Positions 26,977 through 36,389 of a DNA stretch of 64,000 bases are shown piece after piece. The notes under the pieces are model-generated. The model was not told the origin of the DNA and did not search any database. It saw nothing but the letters and a program-made list of their open reading frames with translations. The translations under genes were made by a program, and so were the position numbers. The stretch covers positions 107,961 through 171,960 of the forward strand of contig NZ_FZOI01000012.1 of assembly GCF_900188385.1 (NCBI RefSeq). The letters are read 5' to 3'. Position 1 is the stretch's first letter; every line of letters begins with the position of its first letter. The stretch comes from Azospirillum sp. RU38E. Lineage in GTDB: Bacteria; Pseudomonadota; Alphaproteobacteria; Azospirillales; Azospirillaceae.

Positions 26977-27370
26977 TGAGCAGTCCCAAGGGTAGCCGAT
27001 AGTTTCCTGCCGCCTCAGCCGTCACCCATGCTGCGGCCGATAGACATTAACTTAGCCCATCGCACCTTCCCTGCCTCCCCCGCGGAAGCGGGGGTCCAGG
27101 GGCCAAGGGCACCCAAGCGTTGGTTCTTGTGGCCCCTGGATCCCCGCTTTCGCGGGGAAGGCACGTTATTCCAGACGATTAAGTTAACGCCTATAGGCGA
27201 ATAACGGCGTAACAGTTAAGATAATTGAAACGCCGAATATAGAATCAAAGAAATCAAAATAAACAAAAAACCCATTAATCCCCCCAAACAAACACTAAAA
27301 TCTTATTCGATTTTAATCGTCAACCCCCTGCCCCACACTCTCACCATCATCATTTCCTGTTGAGGCTTCA
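26977..27370. other. Gene-free stretch with a long palindrome and AT-rich promoter region
   Basis: No gene is seen. A long inverted element (about 27066-27166) has arms CCCCCGCGGAAGCGGGGGTC and its partner ending GCTTTCGCGGGGAAGG, flanked by TAACTTA and TAAGTTA. It is likely a terminator or repeat after ssuA. The following 27200-27360 is AT-rich and probably carries the promoter of the receptor gene. Confidence 0.6.
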
Positions 27371-29551
27371 ATGTCTTCCGCCTATCCCGCCACCCGCCCC
27401 ATTGCCCGTATTTCCGGGGCCTTTATTCTCTGCGCTTCTGCCTCTCTGCTCGCCCTGTCCTGTGCCCAGGCCCAGGACGTGCTCGTGCAGACGGCGGATG
27501 CGGCAGGCGGGGTGGAGGAAATCATCGTCACCGCTGAACGGCGGGCGGCGGATTTGCAGAAGACGGCCATCGCCATTTCCGCCTTCAGCGCCACGCGGCT
27601 GGAGGAACGGGACACACGGTCCATCCGCGATCTGGCCGGCCAGATCCCCAATTTCAACGTCGCCCGCGTCACCATCGGTTACACCACGCAGACCTTCTCC
27701 CTGCGTGGCATCGGGGAGGCCGATCCGATTTCGGAGCCCGCCGTCTCCGTCTATGTCGATGATGTTTATATCCCGCGTCAGATCGGATCGATGACCGATT
27801 TCAACGATGTGGAGCGGGTGGAGGTGCTGCGCGGGCCGCAGGGCACGCTGTATGGCCGCAACAGTTCCGCCGGGGCCCTGCGCGTCATCACCCGCCAGCC
27901 AGACAATGACGCCCATGTCGCTGCCGAACTGTCGGCCGGCAATTATGGCGCCGTGCAGGGCCGCGCCACGGTCAGCGGCCCGCTGGTGCAGGACAAGCTC
28001 TATGCCAGCCTGTCCTACCTGCATAATTCCCGCGACGGCGTCACCTACAACGCCACCCTGGGCAAGGACGTCAACAATATCGATGTCAACGCCGTGCGCT
28101 TGAAGCTGCGGGCGACGCCGACGGAAAAGCTGGATATCGATCTGACGCTGGATTACCTGCGCGACCGCAGCGATACGCGGGGATATGTGCCGGTGAACCA
28201 GCCCGGCGGCTTCAACCCCTATCGCACCTATTCCGAGGTGGAGCCCTATAACAAGCTGGACCAGGGCGGTGGGTCGCTGCGCGCGACCTATGCCCTGTCG
28301 GATGAATTGTCGCTGAAATCCATCACCGCCTATCGCGGCTTCAACCAGCCGGTGGATTACGAGAATGACGGCACCGCCGCCCTGATTCAGAAGAACCTGA
28401 TCACCTATAATGACCAGTACGCCACCCAGGAATTCCAACTGAATGGCGATTACGAGAAGTTCAGCTTCACCACCGGCGCCTTCTATCTTTATGAGCGGTT
28501 TGATGTGGAGCGGGACGGGTTCACCCGCCAGGGGCCGCTTGCCACCTCCAGCATCCGCCGCGAAGGGGCGTACAATATCACCAAGACCAACAGTGCGGCC
28601 CTGTTCGGGCAGGCGACATGGCACGCCACCGACCGGCTGAACCTGACCGCCGGCCTGCGCTTTACGCGGGAAAAGAAGAATTTCAGCTTTGATAACAAGC
28701 TGATCGACGCCAACCGCCGCATCATCGGCCAATCCATCGCCGGCGATGCCACGCGGCGCTGGAATTCACTGACCCCGAAGCTGACGGTGGAATATCAGGC
28801 CACCGATAGTGCGCTGGTCTATGCCACCTACGCCCAGGGCTTCAAGGCCGGCGGCTTCGACAACCGCGCCACCCTGGTGGTGGATGCCGAGCGCGGCTTT
28901 GACCCTGAAAAGGTGAAGAATTACGAGGCCGGCATCAAGGCCGACTGGCTGGACAAGCGGCTGCGCACCAACCTGGCCGCCTTCTACAATGATTATACCG
29001 ACCTGCAGGTCAGCGCCTATGATCCAGATGTGTTCCGGTCGCGGCGGGGCAACGCCGCCTCTGCCGAAACCTACGGCGTGGAGCTGGAGCTGGAAGCGCG
29101 GCTGCTGGAAAGCCTGTCCTGGCAGGCATCGGCTGGCTGGCTGCACGCCAAATACCAGGATTACAAGGGGGCCGGCGGCAATGGCGTGAATGCCGATGGC
29201 AATGATCTGCCCACTGCCCCGCGCCTTTCCCTGTCCAGCAGCGTGACCTGGACCATCAGCGATGATCTGTCCGGCGGCACGCTGACCGGCAATCTGAATG
29301 GCCAGTACCAGACAAAGAACTATGCCTCCGCCCTGAACCGGCTGCAGGAGAAGATCCCCAACCAGGGCTATCTCAATGCCGGCATCAACTGGGCGCAGAA
29401 TGGTGGCCCCTGGTCGCTGGGGGCGACGGTGAAGAACCTGACGGATGAAGATCATGTGGTCGGCGTCGGCTACACGCCCGCTGTCGGCATCCATTATGTC
29501 AACATTGCCGATCCGCGGACCTGGCTGGTCACGCTGCGCTATCGGCTGTGA
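27371..29551 (+). CDS. TonB-dependent receptor
   Basis: The product has 726 residues. It has a signal peptide ending AQAQ, a TonB-box-like EEIIVTA segment near residue 50, then the plug domain with LRGIG, DDVYIPR and VEVLRGPQGTLYGRNSSAG. A long beta-barrel region ends in an aromatic residue pattern (LRYRL). It imports an unknown ligand across the outer membrane. It is the first gene before the thiol dioxygenase, so its ligand is plausibly an organosulfur compound. Confidence 0.92.
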   Translation: MSSAYPATRPIARISGAFILCASASLLALSCAQAQDVLVQTADAAGGVEEIIVTAERRAADLQKTAIAISAFSATRLEERDTRSIRDLAGQIPNFNVARVTIGYTTQTFSLRGIGEADPISEPAVSVYVDDVYIPRQIGSMTDFNDVERVEVLRGPQGTLYGRNSSAGALRVITRQPDNDAHVAAELSAGNYGAVQGRATVSGPLVQDKLYASLSYLHNSRDGVTYNATLGKDVNNIDVNAVRLKLRATPTEKLDIDLTLDYLRDRSDTRGYVPVNQPGGFNPYRTYSEVEPYNKLDQGGGSLRATYALSDELSLKSITAYRGFNQPVDYENDGTAALIQKNLITYNDQYATQEFQLNGDYEKFSFTTGAFYLYERFDVERDGFTRQGPLATSSIRREGAYNITKTNSAALFGQATWHATDRLNLTAGLRFTREKKNFSFDNKLIDANRRIIGQSIAGDATRRWNSLTPKLTVEYQATDSALVYATYAQGFKAGGFDNRATLVVDAERGFDPEKVKNYEAGIKADWLDKRLRTNLAAFYNDYTDLQVSAYDPDVFRSRRGNAASAETYGVELELEARLLESLSWQASAGWLHAKYQDYKGAGGNGVNADGNDLPTAPRLSLSSSVTWTISDDLSGGTLTGNLNGQYQTKNYASALNRLQEKIPNQGYLNAGINWAQNGGPWSLGATVKNLTDEDHVVGVGYTPAVGIHYVNIADPRTWLVTLRYRL

Positions 29552-29566
29552 GCGGGGAGAGACCCT

Positions 29567-30190
29567 ATGAGCCAACAGCCCCCCATCCCCAAGCGCCTGG
29601 CCCGTTTCGTTACCGAACTGACTCGGCTGCTGGAAACAAACCGGCCGGAGGCGGCCTTGCTGGATGCCGCCGCCCCGCTGCTGGGCGATCTGGTGGCCCA
29701 GGATGATTGGCTGCCCGAGGCCTATACCGTGCCGGACCCGGAACGATACCGGCAATTCCTGCTCTACCGCGACCCGCAGGCGCGGTTCTCCGTGGTCAGC
29801 TTCGTCTGGGGGCCGAACCAGGGCACGCCGGTGCATGACCATACGGTCTGGGGGCTGGTCGGCGTGCTGCGCGGGTCGGAAATCTCCCAGGGTTTCGCCC
29901 CCGGCCCGGCCGGGCCGCTGGTGACCAAGGGGCTGCCGCACCGGCTGAAGCCCGGTGATGTGGAAAAACTCTCCCCCCTGGAGGGCGATATCCACCGCGT
30001 CATCAATGCGGAATCCGACCGCACCTCCATCAGCATCCATGTCTATGGCGCGGATATCGGGGCGGTGCGGCGCTGGACCTATCCGGGCGACGGGCAGCCG
30101 CGCAAGCCCTTCATCTCCGGCTATTCCAACAATGATCTGACACCGCCCTTCACCCTTTCATCATATCGCCCGCTGGAGCTTGCCCGATGA
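29567..30190 (+). CDS. Cysteine dioxygenase-family thiol dioxygenase
   Basis: The product has 207 residues of the cupin cysteine dioxygenase type. Iron ligands are visible as PVHDH (His90 and His92) and His143 in DIHRV. Members oxidise cysteine to cysteine sulfinate, or other small thiols such as 3-mercaptopropionate. The bacterial family is broad, so the substrate is not assigned. It overlaps the rhodanese gene by 4 bases, implying that thiol oxidation and sulfane sulfur handling are coupled. Confidence 0.88.
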   Translation: MSQQPPIPKRLARFVTELTRLLETNRPEAALLDAAAPLLGDLVAQDDWLPEAYTVPDPERYRQFLLYRDPQARFSVVSFVWGPNQGTPVHDHTVWGLVGVLRGSEISQGFAPGPAGPLVTKGLPHRLKPGDVEKLSPLEGDIHRVINAESDRTSISIHVYGADIGAVRRWTYPGDGQPRKPFISGYSNNDLTPPFTLSSYRPLELAR

Positions 30191-31770
30191 CCGCCCCCCG
30201 CACCGCCCTGCCCGCCGATATCAGGCTGGCCCTGCTGGCAAGGCAGGAAATCGCCCTGATCGATCTGCGGGAAGAGGATGCCTTTGCCCAGGCGCACCCG
30301 CTATTTGCCGCCAATTTCCCGCTGTCACGGCTGGAACTGGAAGCCTGGGACCGCATCCCCCGCCGGGACACCCCGATCGTCGTTTATGACGATGATGGCA
30401 GCCTGAGCGGGCGCGGCGTGGATGTGCTGGAACGGCTGGGCTATCTGGATGTGCGGGTGCTGAAAGGCGGGCTGGATGGCTGGCGTGCGGCCGGTGGGGA
30501 GATTTTCCGCGACGTGAATGTCCCGTCCAAGGCGTTCGGCGAACTGGTGGAATCCCGCGTCCATACCCCTTCCCTGCCCGCACCGGAGGTAAAGGCTTTG
30601 CTGGATAGCGGGGCCGATGTGGTGGTGCTGGATGCCCGCCGGTTTGAGGAATACCGCACCATGAGCATCCCCACCGGCATCAGCGTGCCGGGGGCGGAAC
30701 TGGTGCTGCGCGCGCCGTTAATTGCGCCCGATCCAGCCACCACCATCATCGTCAATTGCGCCGGCCGTACCCGCAGCCTGATCGGCACGCAGTCGCTGCG
30801 CAATGCCGGCCTGCCCAACCCGGTCTATGCGCTGCGCAACGGCACCATCGGCTGGACACTGGCCGGGCAGACCCTGGAGCATGGCCAGGAACGCAGCTTC
30901 CCGGAAGCTGATGGGGAAGCGGTTGCCCAGGCCAAGGCACGGGCACGCGATGTCGCCTATCGCGCCGGGGTGCGCTGGATCAACCCGGCGGAACTGGCCG
31001 TGCTGGCCGCTGACCGCACCCGCACCACCTACCGGCTGGATGTGCGCACGCCGCAGGAATATGCCGATGGCCACCTGCCAGGCTTCCGCAATGCGCCGGG
31101 CGGCCAGTTGGTGCAGGAAACCGACCATTCCGCCCCGGTACGCGGTGCCCGGATCGTGCTGTTCGACACGCTGTCCAGCCGGGCCGACATGTCGGCTTCC
31201 TGGCTGGCGCAGTTGGGGTGGGATGTGCTGGTGCTGGAAAATGTGCCGGCAGACGCGCTGAACGAGGTTGGCCCCAACCGTATCCACCACCCCGATCCCG
31301 GCCATGTCACCCAGATCAGCGCGGATCATCTGGCCCGCCTGCTGGCCGAAGGGCCGGTGACGCTGCTGGATTTCGCGCCCAGCCCCGCCTATCGCCGGGG
31401 CCATATTGACGGCGCCCGCTTCATCATCCGCGCCCGGTTGGAACAGGATCTCTCCCCCGCCGATGTGCGCGGTGCCCTGGTGCTGACCTCCCCCGACGGG
31501 CTGCTGGCCCGGTTCGCGGCAGCAGAGGTGGCAAGCCTGACCGGCAAACCCCCGCTGGTGCTGGAAGGCGGCACCCAGGCCTGGGCCGCCGCCGGCAAGC
31601 CGCTGACCAGTGGCACCGGCGCGCCGCTTTCTGCCTTCGACGATGTCTATCGCCGTCCTTATGAGGGCACGGACAACCCGGTCAGCGCCATGCAGGCCTA
31701 TCTGGATTGGGAATTCGGCCTGGTGGAGCAGCTCCGCCGAGACGGCACCCACGGTTTCTACGTCATTTGA
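30187..31770 (+). CDS. Four-domain rhodanese-like protein with one active-site Cys
   Basis: The product has 527 residues comprising about four rhodanese-like repeats. Only the second repeat keeps a catalytic-loop Cys (VNCAGRTRSLIG, Cys191). The equivalent loops of the others read YDDDG, FDTLS and TSPDG, so these repeats are probably structural or regulatory. It would carry persulfide sulfur through a single site. The gene is translationally coupled to the thiol dioxygenase. Confidence 0.85.
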   Translation: MTAPRTALPADIRLALLARQEIALIDLREEDAFAQAHPLFAANFPLSRLELEAWDRIPRRDTPIVVYDDDGSLSGRGVDVLERLGYLDVRVLKGGLDGWRAAGGEIFRDVNVPSKAFGELVESRVHTPSLPAPEVKALLDSGADVVVLDARRFEEYRTMSIPTGISVPGAELVLRAPLIAPDPATTIIVNCAGRTRSLIGTQSLRNAGLPNPVYALRNGTIGWTLAGQTLEHGQERSFPEADGEAVAQAKARARDVAYRAGVRWINPAELAVLAADRTRTTYRLDVRTPQEYADGHLPGFRNAPGGQLVQETDHSAPVRGARIVLFDTLSSRADMSASWLAQLGWDVLVLENVPADALNEVGPNRIHHPDPGHVTQISADHLARLLAEGPVTLLDFAPSPAYRRGHIDGARFIIRARLEQDLSPADVRGALVLTSPDGLLARFAAAEVASLTGKPPLVLEGGTQAWAAAGKPLTSGTGAPLSAFDDVYRRPYEGTDNPVSAMQAYLDWEFGLVEQLRRDGTHGFYVI

Positions 31771-31790
31771 TCTGTGATTGGGGATCAACC

Positions 31791-32444
31791 ATGTCACTGC
31801 GTCTCTATTATGCACCCGGCGCCTGTTCGCTCGCCCCGCATATCGCGCTGGCGGAAGCCGGGGCTGATTTTGATCTGGTCCGGGTGGTGCTGTCCGAAGG
31901 GGAGCAGCACAAGCCCGATTACCGCGCCATCAACCCACGCGGCCGCGTGCCCACCCTGCTGGTGGATGGCAAGCCGCTGACAGAGGTGCCGGCCATCCTG
32001 GCCTATCTGGCCCAGCGTTTCCCGCGGGCCAACTTACTACCGGCCGATCCCTTCGCCGCCGCCAAGGGGCTGGAGCTGGCAAGCTGGATCGCCAGCACCG
32101 TGCATCCCAGCTTCGCGCAGATTTTCCGCGGCGATCGCTTCACCGATGATGCCGCCGCCAAGGAAGCGCTGAAGACCGACGGGGCCATCCGCTTCCAGCG
32201 CCATCTGGCGGAGATTGAGGCCCTGTTCGCCGATGGCCGCCCCTGGATTTTGGGCGATACCTTCAGCGTCCTCGATGCCTATGCGCTGGTCGTCTATCGC
32301 TGGGCCCCCCGGCTTGCCATCGACCAGCAGAGTTTCCCCGGCTGGACCGCCCAGGTCCGCCGTCTCTACGCCCGCCCCTCCGTCCTGACCGCACTCGCCC
32401 AGGAAGGCCAGGCTCCCGAGCCCGCCTTCCAAGCCGCAGCCTGA
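31791..32444 (+). CDS. Glutathione S-transferase-family protein
   Basis: I choose ATG 31791 (217 residues), since upstream codons are antisense-like Arg/Pro sequence. The N-terminal thioredoxin-fold region reads YYAPGACSLAPHIAL and includes RVPTLLVDG and LTEVPAIL. The C-terminal helical domain shows LGDTFSVLDAY. The APGACS segment resembles beta-class bacterial GSTs. It may conjugate or remove glutathione from an electrophilic or thiol substrate in this sulfur gene set. Confidence 0.88.
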   Translation: MSLRLYYAPGACSLAPHIALAEAGADFDLVRVVLSEGEQHKPDYRAINPRGRVPTLLVDGKPLTEVPAILAYLAQRFPRANLLPADPFAAAKGLELASWIASTVHPSFAQIFRGDRFTDDAAAKEALKTDGAIRFQRHLAEIEALFADGRPWILGDTFSVLDAYALVVYRWAPRLAIDQQSFPGWTAQVRRLYARPSVLTALAQEGQAPEPAFQAAA

Positions 32445-32463
32445 TAGATCAAGGAACCCAGCC

Positions 32464-33558
32464 ATGAGCGTTGAATTTATCGGTTTCGTGAATACCCGTG
32501 AAGTATCCGAAATCCACCCGCCCCAGGGCGACCTGATCCAGTTGGATTATGTGCGCAAGGTGGCCAAGGCGCATGAGGATGGCGGCTTTGACCGGGTGTT
32601 AATCGCCTACCATTCCCGCTCGCCGGACAGTCTGGTGATCGCCCATCAGGTGGCAGCCCAGACCAGCCGGCTGGGCCTGATGGTGGCGCACCGTCCGGGC
32701 TTCATCAACCCCACCGTTGCCGCCCGCCAGTTCGCCACGCTGGATCATTTCAGCGGTGGCCGCGCCGCCGTGCATATCATCACCGGCGGCAGTGACGAGG
32801 AACTGCGCCAGGATGGTGACTTCACCACCAAGGATGAACGCTACGCCCGCACGTCGGAATATCTGGATATCGTCCGCCAGGAATGGACCAGCGACCGTCC
32901 CTTCGATTACCAAGGCAAGTTCTACAAGGTGGAACAGGCGTTCGGCGATGTGAAGCCGGTGCAGAAGCCGCATATCCCGATCTATTTCGGCGGCTCCTCC
33001 CCCGCCGCCATCGAGGTGGCCGGCAAGCACGCTGACATTTTCGCCCTGTGGGGGGAAACGCTGGAGCATGTGGGGGAAACCATCCGCGCCGTCCGCGCCT
33101 CTGCCGCCAAGCATGGCCGTACCATCCGTTTCAGCCTGTCGCTGCGCCCCATCCTGGCCGACACGGAAGAGGCGGCCTGGGCACGGGCGGAATCCATCCG
33201 CCAGCGCACCATCGAACTGCGCCAGAAGGCGGGCTTGCCCATCAGCGGTCACGCCCCGGCCAATGCCGGTTCCCAGCGCCTGCTGCAGACCGCAGCGCAA
33301 GGCGACCGGGTGGACAAGCGCCTGTGGACCGGCGTTGCCGCCGTGACCGGCGCGCAGGGCAATTCCACCTCCCTGGTCGGCACGCCCGAGCAGGTGGCCG
33401 AAGCCCTGCTGGATTATTACGATCTGGGGGTTTCCACCTTCCTGATCCGTGGTTTCGATCCCTATGAGGACGCGCTGCATTATGGCCGCGACCTGATCCC
33501 CGCCTTCCGCCGCCTGGTGGCGGAACGCCGCAGTCCGCCGCTTGCCGTGGCGAACTGA
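32464..33558 (+). CDS. ssuD: SsuD-type FMNH2-dependent alkanesulfonate monooxygenase
   Basis: The product has 364 residues of the luciferase-like (LLM) class. It contains FDRVLIAYHSRSPDSLV, then MVAHRPGFINPT, FSGGRAAVHIITGGSDEE and YFGGSSPAAIEVA. These are characteristic of the SsuD group that releases sulfite from alkanesulfonates. It needs reduced FMN from a reductase, and no SsuE-type reductase gene is visible nearby. Terminators follow within 80 bases. Confidence 0.85.
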   Translation: MSVEFIGFVNTREVSEIHPPQGDLIQLDYVRKVAKAHEDGGFDRVLIAYHSRSPDSLVIAHQVAAQTSRLGLMVAHRPGFINPTVAARQFATLDHFSGGRAAVHIITGGSDEELRQDGDFTTKDERYARTSEYLDIVRQEWTSDRPFDYQGKFYKVEQAFGDVKPVQKPHIPIYFGGSSPAAIEVAGKHADIFALWGETLEHVGETIRAVRASAAKHGRTIRFSLSLRPILADTEEAAWARAESIRQRTIELRQKAGLPISGHAPANAGSQRLLQTAAQGDRVDKRLWTGVAAVTGAQGNSTSLVGTPEQVAEALLDYYDLGVSTFLIRGFDPYEDALHYGRDLIPAFRRLVAERRSPPLAVAN

Positions 33559-33568
33559 GGCATCCAGG

Positions 33569-33600
33569 CCCCGGGGCAAGGGTGGCGCCCCGGGGTTTTC
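33569..33600 (+). terminator. Intrinsic terminator after ssuD-like gene (first hairpin)
   Basis: CCCCGGGG (33569-33576) can pair with CCCCGGGG (33588-33595) and is followed by TTTTC. It lies 10 bases after the stop codon. Confidence 0.7.
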
Positions 33601-33615
33601 CCTGAAGCAGACTGA

Positions 33616-33647
33616 CGGCCCGCCGGATTTCCGGTGGGCCGCTTTTT
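33616..33647 (+). terminator. Intrinsic terminator after ssuD-like gene (second hairpin)
   Basis: CGGCCCGCCGG (33616-33626) pairs with CCGGTGGGCCG (33631-33641) across a 4-base loop, followed by CTTTTT. This is a strong terminator and ends the 27.4-33.6 kb gene set. Confidence 0.8.
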
Positions 33648-33678
33648 GTGGGGGTAAAGGGAGTGTAGCACCTGCCGC

Positions 33679-33767
33679 TACCGTCACCCCGGCGAAGGCC
33701 GGGGTCCAGTTTCGTAAAGCGAAGCGCTGGCGGCCCTGGATCCCGGCCTTCGCCGGGATGACGGTAA
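33679..33767. repeat. Palindromic repeat B, copy 2 (paired arms)
   Basis: TACCGTCACCCCGGCGAAGG and an inverted partner ending GGGATGACGGTA are separated by about 35 bases. The core is shared with the copies at 17883 and 51718. Confidence 0.85.
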
Positions 33768-33899
33768 TGACAGTGAAATATATAATAATCAGATAAAACC
33801 CTACAGCCCTCGCAAACATAACCTTTTACCTTATGAAATATACTTATCCGTCCCACCCCATAAACTGCACGCAATCGAATTCAATTTCCGGTCAAAGAC

Positions 33900-36389
33900 A
33901 TGCGCTCCCGAATTTCCCTTTATACCGCCGGCCTGCTGGCCAGTTCCACCCTGTTCACCGCCCCGGCGCTGGCGCAACAGGTGCAGGTGGCGGAAACCTC
34001 CATACAGGATGCCATCATCGTCACCGGCGTGCGTGGCGGCAAGCCGCGGACCGTGGCGGACAGCCCTGCCCCCATCGATGTTCTGTCGGCTGAAGGGTTC
34101 CAGCGCGCCGGCCGGGCGGAACTGGGGGAGGCGCTGGCGGCCCAGCTTCCCTCCTTCAATTTCGGCACCAACGTCGCGGGCATCAATTCCATCGTCCGCC
34201 CGGTGTCCAACCGGGGCATGGGGCCGGCCTATACGCTGGTGCTGGTCAATGGCAAGCGCCGCCATAATGGCGCGCTGCTGACCAATGGCGGCGGCGATAC
34301 CAGCGGCGTCAACCCCGTCGATCTGGACCTGATCCCCCTGTCGGCGGTGGATAGTTTTGAGGTGCTGAAGGACAGCGCTGCAGCGCAATATGGCTCCGAC
34401 GCCGTGGCCGGCGTGGTCAATGTGAAGCTGAAATCCCGGCGCGAGGGCGGCCATATCGGCCTGACCTGGGGCAGCCTCTATGATGGCGAAGGCGACCTGG
34501 AGACCAAGAAGCTGGAGGCCGATTTCGCCCTGCCCCTGGGCGAGGAAGGCTTCATCCATGTCAGCGGCGATGCGCGCAAGCGCGGTCTGGCCTGGTGGAA
34601 CTTCCCGGCCACCAATATCGTAGCCTATTCCCCCGCCAACAATCCGAAGAACGCCACCTGGAACCGTGACGGCGCCCATAATGGCGACCCGGAAGTCAAA
34701 GCCTATAACCTGTCCTATAATGCCGAACTGCCCTTGCAGAACGGCGTGACGCTCTATTCCTTCACCACCGGCGGGCTGCGGGAAACCGTGATCGGGAATA
34801 ATTTCCGCCGACCCAATTCGGCGGCCAATATTGCCAGCCTGTTCCCCGATGGTTATTTCCCGCTGAACAATACGAGCGAAAACGACCTGCAATCCGTCTG
34901 GGGTGCCAAGGGTGAATGGGCCGGATGGGACTGGGATCTCTCCGCCTCCTATGGCCGCAACCGCAACCAGCAATATAGCGATTTCACCATCAACCCCTCG
35001 CTGGGGCCGTCCACCCCCACCCGCTTCGACAGTCTGGCCACCTATCAGTTTGAACAGAGTGTCGCGAACCTGGATGTAACGCGCGGGTTCGCGGTGGGGC
35101 TGCCGGAACCGCTGCAATTCTCCTGGGGGGCCGAGGGCAGGATCGACCGGTTTGCAACCTATGCCGGCGACCCGCGCGCGTCGGTCAATGGCGGCTATAT
35201 TTTCAAACCCGGTGACCAGGAAGGAAACCCCAATGTCGGCAAGCCGGCCTCCGTGGGCGCGCAGGCCGGCGTCACCCTGTCCAAGGCGGATGAGGCGCGG
35301 CTGGTCCGCCGGTCGGTCGCCGGTTATGCCGATCTGGGCCTTTATCCGGTGAAGGACTGGTTCGTCGATGTCGCCGTGCGGGTGGAGAATTATGATGACA
35401 GTTCGGGCACCACGGCCGGCGGCAAGATCAATTCCCGCTATGATTTCAATGATATCGTTGCGGTGCGCGGGACGGTCGGCACCGGGTTCCGCGCGCCGTC
35501 GCTGACCCAGCTTGGTTATGCCCAGACCGATAACCGCACCAATATCGATGCCGCCGGCAATGTCGTGCCCAGCCTGTCCAAGCTGGCCCGTACCGGCAGT
35601 GCCCTGGCCGAGGCACTGGGCGGCAAGGATCTGGACCCTGAAAAGTCGGTGAATTTCGGCCTGGGCTTTGTGCTGCGCCCGCTGGATCAGGTGAACCTGA
35701 CGGTGGATGGCTATCAGGTGAAGGTGACAGACCGCATCGTCCGCACCGGCTATCTTTATGGCCCCGCGTTGAACCGCTTGCTGCTGGCCAATGGCCTGTC
35801 GGGCACGGAATGGGTGCAATATTTCGCCAATGCCGTGGATACGCGCACGCGCGGCCTGGATGTGGTGGCCGATACCAAACTGGATCTGGATGCGTTCGGC
35901 GATCTGAAGCTGGAAGCGGCCTTTAACTACAACAAGACCAAGATCACCCATATTGCCAATACGCCATCCCAATTGCTGGGTCTGGGCAGCAATCCCGGTG
36001 GCAACCTGATCTTCTTCGGTCGCAGCGCCCAAGGCGACCTGACCGTCGCCAACCCGGAAACCAAGCTGATCCTGAGCGGCACCTGGACTTGGGATCGCTT
36101 CACCGTGGGGGGCCGCGTCACCCGCTATGGTTCCTATATCTGGCAGCGGACGGAGAATGTGGCGCAGGACGTGAAATTCGGCGCCAAATGGCTGACCGAT
36201 CTGGATGTCGGTGTGGAACTGACCGACGGGCTGCGCGTCAATGTCGGCGCCAACAACATCTTCGATGTGCGGCCGGACAAGAACGGGCCGGGCGATCCGG
36301 TCAGCGGCGGTTTCTCCTTCTATTACGGTTCGCCCCCCTTCGCCCCCAGCGGCGGCACCTATTACGCCAGGATCAGCTATGATTTCTAA
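33900..36389 (+). CDS. TonB-dependent receptor
   Basis: The product has 829 residues. A signal peptide ends ALAQ, then comes a DAIIVTG TonB-box-like segment and a plug with RGMGPAYTLVLVNGKRRHN and DSAAAQYGSDAVAGVVNV. The barrel ends YYARISYDF with the terminal aromatic. It overlaps the following substrate-binding protein gene by 11 bases, so an outer-membrane receptor is co-translated with a periplasmic binding protein for, presumably, the same ligand. Confidence 0.92.
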   Translation: MRSRISLYTAGLLASSTLFTAPALAQQVQVAETSIQDAIIVTGVRGGKPRTVADSPAPIDVLSAEGFQRAGRAELGEALAAQLPSFNFGTNVAGINSIVRPVSNRGMGPAYTLVLVNGKRRHNGALLTNGGGDTSGVNPVDLDLIPLSAVDSFEVLKDSAAAQYGSDAVAGVVNVKLKSRREGGHIGLTWGSLYDGEGDLETKKLEADFALPLGEEGFIHVSGDARKRGLAWWNFPATNIVAYSPANNPKNATWNRDGAHNGDPEVKAYNLSYNAELPLQNGVTLYSFTTGGLRETVIGNNFRRPNSAANIASLFPDGYFPLNNTSENDLQSVWGAKGEWAGWDWDLSASYGRNRNQQYSDFTINPSLGPSTPTRFDSLATYQFEQSVANLDVTRGFAVGLPEPLQFSWGAEGRIDRFATYAGDPRASVNGGYIFKPGDQEGNPNVGKPASVGAQAGVTLSKADEARLVRRSVAGYADLGLYPVKDWFVDVAVRVENYDDSSGTTAGGKINSRYDFNDIVAVRGTVGTGFRAPSLTQLGYAQTDNRTNIDAAGNVVPSLSKLARTGSALAEALGGKDLDPEKSVNFGLGFVLRPLDQVNLTVDGYQVKVTDRIVRTGYLYGPALNRLLLANGLSGTEWVQYFANAVDTRTRGLDVVADTKLDLDAFGDLKLEAAFNYNKTKITHIANTPSQLLGLGSNPGGNLIFFGRSAQGDLTVANPETKLILSGTWTWDRFTVGGRVTRYGSYIWQRTENVAQDVKFGAKWLTDLDVGVELTDGLRVNVGANNIFDVRPDKNGPGDPVSGGFSFYYGSPPFAPSGGTYYARISYDF

